The notes under the pieces are model-generated. The model made no database searches, was not told where the DNA came from, and was given only the letters and a program-made list of their open reading frames with translations. A stretch of 41,835 nucleotides of DNA, taken from CAZEJK01 sp964512045 (GTDB lineage: Bacteria > Acidobacteriota > Thermoanaerobaculia > Thermoanaerobaculales > Sulfomarinibacteraceae). Where the stretch lies: assembly GCA_964512045.1 (NCBI GenBank), contig CAZEJK010000017.1:1-41835 (forward strand). The letters are read 5' to 3'. How positions within the stretch are numbered: the first letter of the stretch is position 1; each line of letters begins with the position of its first letter. The position numbers were made by a program, and so were the translations under genes. Below, piece by piece: positions 23,726 to 31,090 of this stretch.

Positions 23726-26298
23726 GCGATGGTGCGTCCCGGTCGCTCGCCCACTCAGCGAATGGCGCCAGTGCGTGTCTGATCACCGGTCGTGACGGCG
23801 TCGTCGTGTGGGCGGACGGGCCGTCGGCAGCGTTTGTCCGCAGCCCAGAGGCTCTCGTCGGTACGCCGTTGCGAGCTCTCCTGGATGTGGACTTTGCCGT
23901 GTGCCACGGCTCGAGCCTGCAGTGGTGCCGACGTGGCGATGGGACGAGTGTGCTGGTCGAGGTCTCTACCGAGGAGTGTGAGCTCCGCGGCGAGTCGGCG
24001 TGGAGGGTACGGCTGACCCCAGCCAGGCTGAGGGGCGCTGGCGATCGCCACCGGTCCGAGTGGCACGGGCTGGCCGCCGTGGCACTGGAGGCACAGCTGG
24101 CCGCCGTGGGCCTGCTCGATCCGCAGGGTGCGGTGCTCGACTGCAACGCGGTGTTTGCATTGCGGCTGGGCTGCTCGCGAGACAGTCTGGTTGGGCAGCC
24201 TCTCTGGCCGCTGATCCCGGATCCGGTGCGGTCCACGGCGCGGTCTCTGTTCGATGAGGTGGCGCAGACCGGCTGCTCGGTTCGCCATGCAGCGTGCGCG
24301 GACAACGTCTGGATGGACTTCGTGCTGCATCCCGTGCTCGCCCATGATGGTGAGCTGACCGCTGTCGCCGTGTTCGGCGAGGATGTGACCGAGCAGTACA
24401 GGATCAGCAGCGCAGCGACCGACCGCTACCAGACCATTATCGAGCACTCGCCGAACCCGATCATGCTGGTGCGCGCGGGACGGTACCTGTTCGTGAACCC
24501 GGCCGGCGCACGCATGCTCGGTTTCTCGCATCCCAGAGAGGTCGAGGGGCTGCCGGTCGAGGCGTTGCTCAGCGCGGAGAGCGCGAAGCGCGCACGGGAG
24601 CGAATGGCGCGGACCGAGCGGAGCGAGGCGAACCCTCCGATGGAGCTGGAGATCGTGCGTCCTGACGGGAGCATGATGACGTCGATCTCGACATTCGTGC
24701 CGATCGAGCTGGAGGATGGACCGGCGATCCTCGTGATCGGACAGGACATCACGCGCAGGAAGGCGGCGGAGGCTGCTCTGGAACGCAGCGAGGCGCGGCT
24801 GCGCATGGCACTGGAGATCACCCAGGCGCGGGTGTTCGAGCTCGACGCGGGCGCTTCGTTGCTCAGTTACCTCCGCCAAGCGCTCCAAAGGACCTTGGGA
24901 ACGGCGGTGATGGAGGTCTCGGACGAGGTGCTGCTGCGGCCGTGGCTTGAAGCGCGAGTGCACGACGAGGAGCGCTCGATCGCCGTGGAGAAGGTTGCCG
25001 AGCTGCTGCGCCACGAGTGCGAGACGACACGGTTCGAGTGTCGCTTACGGTCGGATGAAGGCGAATGGGTCCATGTGGTGGTGACTGCGGCGTGGATCGA
25101 CGGTCGGCTGGTCGGGGCGTTGCGGGATGTGACCGCGGAGCGCCGTCTGGAGGCTCGCGTGCAACGGGCCGAGAAGTTCGAGGCGCTGGGCCAGCTGGCG
25201 GCGGGTCTGGCTCACGACCTCAACAACCAGCTTGCCGGAATCATGGGGTGTGCCGAGGTTCTGAGCGAGCAGGTGCCGACGGCGACGGTGCAACAGAGTG
25301 TCACGCGGATCTTCGAGTGCAGCGAGCGCTCTGCGCAGCTCGTTCGTCAGCTGCTGCAGTTTGCTGGCAAGGGTCAGTACGTTGCCAGCACGGTCGACCT
25401 GCACGATGTGGTCCAGAAGGTGGTCAGCGAGGCGATCGGGAACGTGTCGGCGCCGGTGGAGGTGAGCTGGAGGTTGCAGGCGGAGCCCAGCACAACCTGG
25501 GGCGATCGCGCGCAGCTCGGCGATCTTCTCGACAATCTGGTGTGCAACGCTCTCGAAGCGATGCCCGGAGGCGGAGAGCTGACCGTGACCTCCGAGCTGG
25601 TCGAGCTGGATACGTCGGAGTGTGAGGCGTGCGGTGATCCCGTTCGTCCCGGCTCGTATGTGCGCCTGAGCGTTCGTGATACTGGCGTCGGAATGTCCGC
25701 GGGCGATCAATCGCGGGTCTTCGATCCGTTCTTCACTACCAAGAAGGAGCTTGGAGGCAGCGGCATGGGGCTGGCGGCGGCGTACGGGACTGCCAACCAG
25801 CACGGCGGGACAGTGCAGTGCGACAGCGAGATCGGCGCTGGTAGCACCTTTACAGTGCTGTTGCCTGTTCACCGTAACGAGCCTCGAGAGGACGGCGTGG
25901 ACACGCCGCCCGCGGCGACGCGTCCGTGGCGGATTCTCGTTGTGGATGATGAGCAGGTGGTCCGCGAGGTGGCGGTGACCCTGCTCCAACGGATGGGGTA
26001 CGAGGTGGAAGCGTACTCGGGTGGGGCGGAGGCGGTAGCGCGCCTGCGCGAAGACGGTCCCAGGCCGGACCTGGTGGTGCTCGACGTGATCATGCCGGGG
26101 ATGAATGGACCTGAGACGCTGAACGCCGTGCGTGAGATCGACCCGGAGGTACCTGTGCTCGTCCTCTCTGGCGCCGAGCCGTCCGCGGGTGCCGATTCAA
26201 TGCTCGCTGATGGCTGCGTCGGGCTGGTCTCCAAGCCGTTTCGAAAAGCAGAGCTGCGTGCTGCAGTGCAGCGGGTCTTCGAGCACGGGTCGTCGTGA
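23722..26298 (+). CDS. Soluble multi-PAS hybrid histidine kinase with C-terminal receiver
   Basis: This 858-residue protein has GTG start with GGGAG upstream, overlapping the ppk1 stop. It has no membrane segment. Order: an N-terminal PAS-like region (1-95), PAS (about 108-225), PAS with PAC (about 232-350), a third PAS-like region (360-480), HisKA with His498 in LAHDLNNQLAG, an HATPase domain (DNLVCNALEAMPGGGEL, DTGVGM, GSGMGLA), and a receiver (ILVVDDEQ near 737) with Asp788. The ATPase domain holds a CEACGD cysteine pair just before the DTGVGM box. Translational coupling to ppk1 suggests a link to polyphosphate or stress signalling. The last four bases overlap the next gene. Confidence 0.94.
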   Translation: MSDGASRSLAHSANGASACLITGRDGVVVWADGPSAAFVRSPEALVGTPLRALLDVDFAVCHGSSLQWCRRGDGTSVLVEVSTEECELRGESAWRVRLTPARLRGAGDRHRSEWHGLAAVALEAQLAAVGLLDPQGAVLDCNAVFALRLGCSRDSLVGQPLWPLIPDPVRSTARSLFDEVAQTGCSVRHAACADNVWMDFVLHPVLAHDGELTAVAVFGEDVTEQYRISSAATDRYQTIIEHSPNPIMLVRAGRYLFVNPAGARMLGFSHPREVEGLPVEALLSAESAKRARERMARTERSEANPPMELEIVRPDGSMMTSISTFVPIELEDGPAILVIGQDITRRKAAEAALERSEARLRMALEITQARVFELDAGASLLSYLRQALQRTLGTAVMEVSDEVLLRPWLEARVHDEERSIAVEKVAELLRHECETTRFECRLRSDEGEWVHVVVTAAWIDGRLVGALRDVTAERRLEARVQRAEKFEALGQLAAGLAHDLNNQLAGIMGCAEVLSEQVPTATVQQSVTRIFECSERSAQLVRQLLQFAGKGQYVASTVDLHDVVQKVVSEAIGNVSAPVEVSWRLQAEPSTTWGDRAQLGDLLDNLVCNALEAMPGGGELTVTSELVELDTSECEACGDPVRPGSYVRLSVRDTGVGMSAGDQSRVFDPFFTTKKELGGSGMGLAAAYGTANQHGGTVQCDSEIGAGSTFTVLLPVHRNEPREDGVDTPPAATRPWRILVVDDEQVVREVAVTLLQRMGYEVEAYSGGAEAVARLREDGPRPDLVVLDVIMPGMNGPETLNAVREIDPEVPVLVLSGAEPSAGADSMLADGCVGLVSKPFRKAELRAAVQRVFEHGSS

Positions 26299-27407
26299 CC
26301 GCCATGGGTCTGACGAAGACGCTGGCGGTGTTCGTGACGCCGCACGGGTTCGGGCACGCCGCCCGGGCGGCTGCCGTGTGCGAGGCCCTCGCGCGTCGGC
26401 CCGGTGAGCAGTGGCGGTTCGAGCTGTTCACTCGCGTGCCGGAGTGGTTCTTCGAGGGTTCTCTTGCGAGGGCCTCGTTCGTCCACCACGAAACCCTCAC
26501 GGATGTGGGACTGGTGCAGAGGAGCTCCCTGGAGGAGGACCCGGCGGCCACGGCGGAGGCGCTCGGGCGGCTCGTGCCGTTTGATACGCTGCTGGTCGGT
26601 CGGCTGGCCGACGAGGTGCGCGCCGCCGGATGCTGTGCGGTGCTGTGTGACATCGCGCCATTGGGGATTGCAGTTGCCGAACGTGCCGGCCTGCCATCGA
26701 TTCTGGTGGAGAACTTCACGTGGGACTGGGTCTACCAAGCCTATCTGAAGGAGTGTCCGGAGCTCGAGCGGTATGCAAGCACCCTCGCTGGCTGGTTCGA
26801 GTCGTCCACGGTCAGGGTGCAGGCCGAGCCGGTGTGCGGACCGCGGCGATCTGAGGCCATCACGGTCGCACCGGTGAGCCGAGAGCCACGCGCTACTCCG
26901 GAGGCCACACGATCGCGGCTCGGCGTGCCCCACGATGCGCCGATGGTCGTGGTCTCGATGGGCGGAATTCCGTGGCAGTTCGACGCGGCGCCGAAGCTTG
27001 ATGGCAAAGGTCCCTGGGTGGTGATTCCGGGAGCCGCTGACGAGCTCAGCCGGGTGGGCCGGGCGGTGCTGCTGCCCCACCGGGGGCCCGTGTACCATCC
27101 GGACATGATGCGGGCGGCGGACGGGGTCGTCGCCAAGCTGGGCTACAGCACCGTCGCCGAGGTGTACGCCGCGGGAGTGCCCCTGGCCTATGTCCCGCGG
27201 GACCGGTTTCCAGAGTCCCCTCCCATGGCGGCGTGGGTACGGGAGCATACTCCGTCGATCGAGCTGGATGCGGCCGGGTTCGGTGAAGGCGCTTGGTGCG
27301 GCTGTCTCGACAGGCTGCTGGAGCTGCCGCGACGGACGGCAGGCCGGGACGCGTCGGGTGCGGATCAGGTTGCGGATGTCGTCGCACGGGTCGCATCCGG
27401 CGGATAG
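26295..27407 (+). CDS. GT-B fold glycosyltransferase-like protein
   Basis: The protein is 370 residues from GTG at 26295, which overlaps the kinase stop codon (GTGA); ATG at 26304 is an alternative. The N-terminus VFVTPHGFGHAARAAAVCEAL is the glycine loop of GT-B folds and resembles the N-terminal domain of plant L-arabinokinase-type proteins. The C-terminal half contains MVVVSMGGIPWQ, and AKLGYSTVAEVYAAGVPLAYVPR, the MurG-like nucleotide-sugar site. It is a putative nucleotide-sugar-dependent transferase; acceptor unknown. It is the third gene of the ppk1 operon. No signal peptide or membrane segment is seen. Confidence 0.75.
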   Translation: MTAMGLTKTLAVFVTPHGFGHAARAAAVCEALARRPGEQWRFELFTRVPEWFFEGSLARASFVHHETLTDVGLVQRSSLEEDPAATAEALGRLVPFDTLLVGRLADEVRAAGCCAVLCDIAPLGIAVAERAGLPSILVENFTWDWVYQAYLKECPELERYASTLAGWFESSTVRVQAEPVCGPRRSEAITVAPVSREPRATPEATRSRLGVPHDAPMVVVSMGGIPWQFDAAPKLDGKGPWVVIPGAADELSRVGRAVLLPHRGPVYHPDMMRAADGVVAKLGYSTVAEVYAAGVPLAYVPRDRFPESPPMAAWVREHTPSIELDAAGFGEGAWCGCLDRLLELPRRTAGRDASGADQVADVVARVASGG

Positions 27408-27533
27408 TGGGCGTACCATCGAGATCTCGAAGCTGCGGCCCGCCAGGTGAGGTCGAGCCGCACGGGTCACATGCTCAGTCCACCGCGTCTGCACAGCGTA
27501 GGCGAGTCGGTGGCCGACTGGTCGGGAGGGGCC

Positions 27534-28034
27534 ATGGCAGAGAGCGAAGGATCGCGCGGATGTGGCTGGTGTTTGGGCGTCGGCTGCGCCGTGCTGGCAG
27601 TGGTCGTGCTGGTGCTGGCGGCTCTGATCGCTTCAAACTGGGGCCGGATCCAGGGGTGGATCGAGCAGGGGACGGAGACGTTCAGCGGGATGCTCGCGGT
27701 GCAACGGGACCTGGCCCGCGAGTTCCCGTGCGAGGGGACGAGCTTGAACATCCACGTCGGTGGTGGTCAGAAGACGTTGCGGATCGGTCTCACAGAGCCG
27801 GCTTTTGATCCTCGTGAGTACGGTGGCTGGGAGGGAGCCGCCCGGGCCGTGGCGATGTTCGTGGCTGAGCGATACCCCGAGCTGCTCGATGTCGATGCCG
27901 TGGTAGTGGAGCTGACCACAGTGTCGGGATCGGCCACCACCGACCACCGGTACGAGCTCCCGGTAGGCGAGCTGCTGCCACCGCCGACGGCCACGCCGAG
28001 TGTGCCGGCCGAGGGGAGCGCCGAGAACCTCTGA
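27534..28034 (+). CDS. Small single-pass membrane protein, unknown function
   Basis: The protein is 166 residues from the ATG at 27534, preceded by GGGAGG; the open frame extends upstream without a good SD. A short Cys-containing N-terminus (GCGWCLGVGC, about 8-17) leads into a membrane helix (about 17-38). The rest is probably extracytoplasmic, contains SLNIHVGGGQKTLRIGL, and ends in a Pro/Thr-rich tail. I do not recognise the family. It lies 126 bases after the glycosyltransferase-like gene, which leaves room for its own promoter (TACCAT at 27414-27419 is weak). Confidence 0.65.
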   Translation: MAESEGSRGCGWCLGVGCAVLAVVVLVLAALIASNWGRIQGWIEQGTETFSGMLAVQRDLAREFPCEGTSLNIHVGGGQKTLRIGLTEPAFDPREYGGWEGAARAVAMFVAERYPELLDVDAVVVELTTVSGSATTDHRYELPVGELLPPPTATPSVPAEGSAENL

Positions 28035-28128
28035 GCGGGCTCGACTCATCGGACCGTGAGCTCAGTACCTCGTGCAACGGTGCCACCGCGAGCACCGTCC
28101 GTTCGAGACCGTGCTACCCTGCGCCGCG

Positions 28129-28695
28129 ATGCCTGACCATTCGTTATGTCCGTGGTGGATGGGGTACGTACTGCTGAGCCCGTTCCGCGCGTTGCGCCAG
28201 AGCCCCCAACGGATCCTCGCTCCGTACGTCTCACAAGGGATGACCGTGCTCGACGTCGGCTGCGCGATGGGGTACTTCAGTCTGCCGCTGGCACGCATGG
28301 TGGGGCCGAAAGGGACGGTGCTCTGCGTGGATGTGCAGCCGCGGATGCTGTCCACGCTCCAGCGGCGGGCTCGCAGGGCTGGACTGGCGGACCGCATCGA
28401 GGTGCACCAGTGTGGGGGAGACCGCCTCGGCCTCGACGAGCTGACGGGGACCATCGATCTGACGCTGCTGTTTGCGGTCGTGCATGAGACCCCGTCGCCC
28501 GCGAGCCTCATGGAGGAGCTGGCGGCGCTCGTGACGCCGGGCTCCGGTCGGGTGTTGCTGGCGGAGCCGCGCGGGCACGTCACGGAGGGTGAGTTTGCAG
28601 CCAGCGTCGCATGCGCGGTCGAGGTCGGGTTGAGCGTGGTGGAGCATCCTCGTGTCGGCCGGAGCCATGCCGTCGTGCTCGCGCGACGGAGCTAG
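28129..28695 (+). CDS. SAM-dependent class I methyltransferase
   Basis: This 188-residue protein starts MPDHSLCPWWMGY. Motif I is VLDVGCAMGYFSLPLA (about 41-56), followed by the acidic end of strand 2 in VLCVDVQPRML and LLFAVVHE as motif IV-like. It fits the Methyltransf_11/25 type often annotated as UbiE-like. The early CPWWMG segment before the Rossmann fold is typical of a subset of short methyltransferases. Substrate unknown. TACCCT (28115-28120) ends 8 bases before the ATG and no SD is visible, so a leaderless transcript is possible. An upstream ATG in frame at 28072 is less likely. Confidence 0.82.
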   Translation: MPDHSLCPWWMGYVLLSPFRALRQSPQRILAPYVSQGMTVLDVGCAMGYFSLPLARMVGPKGTVLCVDVQPRMLSTLQRRARRAGLADRIEVHQCGGDRLGLDELTGTIDLTLLFAVVHETPSPASLMEELAALVTPGSGRVLLAEPRGHVTEGEFAASVACAVEVGLSVVEHPRVGRSHAVVLARRS

Positions 28696-28971
28696 GACGA
28701 GGGAGCAACGCAACCACGTCGTTCGGCTCCGGTCCCGGTCCCGGTCTCGGTTGCCGGTAGCCGGCCCCGGAGCTTCGAAGCCCTGAACATCGGATTGACC
28801 GGTGCGCTGGCTGGCTGCCACCGCACCGGTATCCACCACCGAACCACGAAGTCCACCCGACCCCGTCGACGCGTACGCATCGTCGCCGCTGCACGGCCAT
28901 CGACGGTGACCGGATTCCGGTGACCTGCGTCCGGGTGTCCGGGTCGTTGCTTGCGGTTTGTGTGGGAAGAT
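28696..28971. other. Non-coding boundary region with GGTCCC hexamer tract
   Basis: No gene is supported. A degenerate hexamer tract (GGTCCC repeated, about 28725-28760) resembles tails of the dispersed repeats. From about 28900 onward the base composition becomes less GC-rich, marking the start of the accessory segment that ends near tRNA-Leu. Confidence 0.5.
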
Positions 28972-28983
28972 GGTGACGTCACC
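28972..28983. promoter_or_regulatory. Perfect 12-bp palindrome GGTGACGTCACC, possible operator
   Basis: Lies 25 bases upstream of the ribbon-helix-helix reading frame and just before its SD. Ribbon-helix-helix proteins commonly repress their own promoter through such sites. Confidence 0.5.
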
Positions 28984-29008
28984 TGGACGGAAGCGAAGGA
29001 GGGGTAGC

Positions 29009-29413
29009 ATGCCATCGACACGTACCATGAGCCACACGTTCAGCGACCGCGCCTGCCGTGCTGTGGAGCAGCGAACCAAGGCGGACGAATCGCGGTCGCG
29101 CGTGCTCAGTGCGATGATCGAGCAATACGTCGAACTCTTAATGCAGAACCTGCCTAACCTGACCGACGAGGAATAGAAGTTCATCTACCATTTCTGCGAT
29201 GGCTGGGTAAACTGGGACGAGCTACGACCCGCAGACTACCTGATGATCGAGGTGAGCGACGGATGCCGGCTGAACGGACTTGCCGAGAAGCATGGCGTCA
29301 ACGCTGACGCGCTGTTGGTGAAGCTTGAGGCCGCAGGCTACGTTGGACGCCTTGCGGCGGTGGACAAGGCGGAGCGGCATTGGGCGCAGCGGGGCGGTGG
29401 TGATCTTCCTTGA
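29009..29413 (+). pseudogene. Ribbon-helix-helix type gene interrupted by an in-frame amber codon
   Basis: The frame starts at an ATG after a strong SD (AAGGAGGGG). It runs 55 codons to TAG at 29174-29176, then continues in the same frame for 78 further sense codons to TGA at 29411. The first part (SHTFSDRACRAVEQRT, ESRSRVLSAMIEQYVELL) resembles a ribbon-helix-helix domain. The part beyond (FIYHFCDGWVNWDELRP onward) looks protein-like and reads smoothly across the stop as TDEE-stop-KFIYHF. A TGG-to-TAG change would restore an EWKF string. It may be a nonsense-mutated 134-residue gene, a functional 55-residue protein, or a site of amber readthrough. Mutation is the simplest reading. Confidence 0.6.
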
Positions 29414-29675
29414 GCCAGGCGATCCTGAGTAAGGGCACTGAACCCGCTTCTTCGAGAGGTAGTGTTCCCGGTAGTCAGACCTTGCCCACACCTTCCCAAG
29501 ATTGTCGAGCTCAGTCCACCGTGAGGGGGTTGCTTTGTCCGGACTGCCATCTTCCACCAACGCCGACACAAGACGAGACCGTTGCGCTCCAGCGGTGTCG
29601 TGAGCGGAATTTGGGAGCGCTGCGGGAGCGTTCCGGGTGACAAAGGGTGCAACGGGTGCTATCTTCTCTGCAGGA

Positions 29676-29703
29676 GGGTCTGTCAGAGACCCGTACACTG
29701 TAC
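29676..29703. promoter_or_regulatory. Two adjacent dyads upstream of the toxin-antitoxin-like pair
   Basis: GGGTCT-N5-AGACCC (29676-29692) is followed at once by GTAC-ACT-GTAC (29693-29703). The second covers a TACACT -10-like hexamer (29694-29699). Paired operators just upstream of an antitoxin-like gene fit autorepression. The preceding 29414-29675 shows no supported gene. Confidence 0.5.
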
Positions 29704-29735
29704 GAGAGGTGGAGATGGAGGTTTGGGGGGGCGGC

Positions 29736-30215
29736 ATGAAGTATCCTCTCCTGTTTACTTTTCGGGACGTAGTTCTCGGAAACGGTTTTATCGCGGGCGT
29801 TGAGATCGCCGGAAAGGCGCTTCTAGTGGACGAGGGCGACGAAGCGGGCTACTGGATTTATGGCGTCAGACCGGGCGCGATTGCCAGCGGACCAAACGAT
29901 GGCCCCAAAGACGCTATGAATGACTTCCGAAGGGTTTTTCGAGGGACTCTTCAGGAGATGGCCGCATTCGCCAGCAGTTTCGATGAGTTCAAGGACGACG
30001 TAGAGCAGTTCTTCAATCAAGAGGACTCCGACGCGGATGTGTGGCAGCGGGCTGTCGAGGAGATCCGAGCCAACCCCGAGTCCGTCGAGTTGGCGTGGGA
30101 GGCTCGGGGCAACGCTGATGACGAGCGGGGCTTCAGCGTGACGGATCTGACGAATCAAATCAGGGCGGACGCGAATCCTGACCCGTTTGATCATGAGATG
30201 CCCCTGGCGGCTTGA
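29736..30215 (+). CDS. HicB-like antitoxin candidate (long form)
   Basis: This 159-residue acidic protein starts MKYPLLFTFRD; an upstream ATG at 29715 with GAGGTGG before it is an alternative start. The N-terminal half (YPLLFTFRDVVLGNGFIAGVE, GYWIYGVRPGAIA) has the strand pattern of HicB-type partial RNase-H-like antitoxin domains. The second half is helical and rich in Asp/Glu (FDEFKDDVEQFFNQ). Its TGA overlaps the ATG of the next gene by one base (TGATG), a common toxin-antitoxin layout. No DNA-binding helix-turn-helix is obvious at the C-terminus. The family call is from memory of similar proteins and is moderate. Confidence 0.55.
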   Translation: MKYPLLFTFRDVVLGNGFIAGVEIAGKALLVDEGDEAGYWIYGVRPGAIASGPNDGPKDAMNDFRRVFRGTLQEMAAFASSFDEFKDDVEQFFNQEDSDADVWQRAVEEIRANPESVELAWEARGNADDERGFSVTDLTNQIRADANPDPFDHEMPLAA

Positions 30216-30469
30216 TGGCCCCATCCACAGGCACCGTCAAACTCAAACAGGTCTTCAGGATGCTAGACGAATGCGCTCCGGGGCACAGTCGCAAGGAACA
30301 GGCCCATTCATGGCGCGTTGATTTCAATGATAGACGGTTCCCCAGCTTTCAACTGGGGAAACGTTCCCGCGGGCAAGAAGCTGAAATCACGATGTTTCAC
30401 GTAAGGAAACTAGTTCGCGCACTCGAGATCGACGAGGACTGCGTTAGGAGACTCCTGAAGCAGTACTGA
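30215..30469 (+). CDS. HicA-like small basic protein, candidate toxin
   Basis: This 84-residue protein starts at the ATG overlapping the upstream TGA; a TTG three bases earlier is possible. It is basic (Arg/Lys-rich) and has FRMLDECAPGHSRKEQAHSWRV, then FPSFQLGKRSRG and HVRKLVRALEID. This arrangement, a helix, two or three strands around a conserved His and a C-terminal helix, recalls HicA-like double-stranded-RNA-binding mRNA interferases, although the usual GSH motif is not present. It would be the toxin of the pair with the preceding gene. A terminator follows 23 bases after the stop. Confidence 0.5.
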   Translation: MAPSTGTVKLKQVFRMLDECAPGHSRKEQAHSWRVDFNDRRFPSFQLGKRSRGQEAEITMFHVRKLVRALEIDEDCVRRLLKQY

Positions 30470-30491
30470 TCCCACCAGCAGCACTGACCCT

Positions 30492-30524
30492 ACCCCGGCT
30501 CGCGCCGGGGTTTTCTCGTTTCTT
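30492..30524 (+). terminator. Rho-independent terminator of the toxin-antitoxin-like pair
   Basis: Perfect 8-bp stem ACCCCGGC / GCCGGGGT with loop TCGC (30492-30511), followed by TTTCTCGTTTCTT. Confidence 0.85.
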
Positions 30525-30536
30525 ATAGTGTTCTGC

Positions 30537-30558
30537 TGTAACCCCGGTGTAACCCCGG
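30537..30558. repeat. Tandem 11-bp direct repeat TGTAACCCCGG
   Basis: Two head-to-tail copies between the terminator and tRNA-Leu. On the minus strand the second half gives CCCCGG-N7-CCGGGG, a weak hairpin downstream of the tRNA. Confidence 0.6.
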
Positions 30559-30594
30559 GGCTTTTCGGTGTGTTGGGCGGGAAAGCTAAATGCT

Positions 30595-30681
30595 TGGTGC
30601 GAAAGGGGGGACTCGAACCCCCACGTCCTTGCGGACACAAGAACCTGAATCTTGCGCGTCTACCAATTCCGCCACTTTCGC
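30595..30681 (-). tRNA. tRNA-Leu (anticodon CAG)
   Basis: The minus strand folds as a type II tRNA. The acceptor GCGAAAG pairs with CTTTCGC (30599-30605), the D arm contains GGTAGAC, and the anticodon stem CAAGA/TCTTG encloses loop TTCAGGT with CAG. A long variable arm (TGTCCGCAAGGACGT) and a T arm GGGGG-TTCGAGT-CCCCC follow. A CCA end is encoded (30595-30597). It reads CUG codons. The 3' end faces the accessory segment at 28900-30530, but I found no second copy of the tRNA 3' end that would mark an attachment site. Confidence 0.97.
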
Positions 30682-30874
30682 ACGCGGCGCAGAGGAGATA
30701 CTAGGCGCGTCGCGTTCTGCTGTCAAGACGGAGCTTCCGAGGTGGTGGTTGGAGCCGGGGACTTTGCGGCCCGCCCATCGCGTTGACCACCAGATATCCT
30801 GGCTGCAACAGCATCGCCGTATCGAGCGTCGTCGGACCCGGTGTCATCATCCCCCGAGCTGCCATGCCCATATA

Positions 30875-30968
30875 GCGGCTCAGGCAGCCCACATCTTCGA
30901 AAAGACGAGGCATGCGCCGGGGACCGGAAGACCGGGATCCGGCTGTCGGGGCCGGGGCCGGGTCCGCA
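30875..30968. repeat. Dispersed intergenic repeat, copy D
   Basis: The longest match is to copy B, including GACCGGGATCCGGCTGTCGG and the GGGGCCGGG tail. It sits in the 409-base gap between tRNA-Leu and rnr, which holds nothing else I can support apart from the rnr -10 element. Confidence 0.75.
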
Positions 30969-31078
30969 GCCGGGTCCCGATCCGAGGCCCTGGAGCGGGG
31001 GAGGGGATCTCGCCGGTGGGGCCTGCCCGGAGCGTGGGCTCGTTGATCGCCGGATGCGAGAATCGGAGCGCGTTGCGC

Positions 31079-31084
31079 TACAGT
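31079..31084 (+). promoter_or_regulatory. -10 element TACAGT at rnr, predicted leaderless
   Basis: The hexamer ends 6 bases before the GTG start, which would place the transcription start at the initiation codon. No SD precedes it and no strong -35 is seen. Confidence 0.4.
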
Positions 31085-31090
31085 GAGGCC

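Noticed and set aside
29410..29640. 76-codon open frame starting at TTG right after the interrupted gene
   Set aside because: No SD, Ser/Pro/Thr-rich composition and no recognisable pattern; likely non-coding.
29222..29737. Long minus-strand open frames across the accessory segment
   Set aside because: They overlap the plus-strand genes, lack start signals and have arginine/serine-rich shadow composition.
28900..30610. Attachment-site duplication of the tRNA-Leu 3' end
   Set aside because: No second copy of the tRNA 3' sequence is visible in the accessory segment, and no integrase gene is present.
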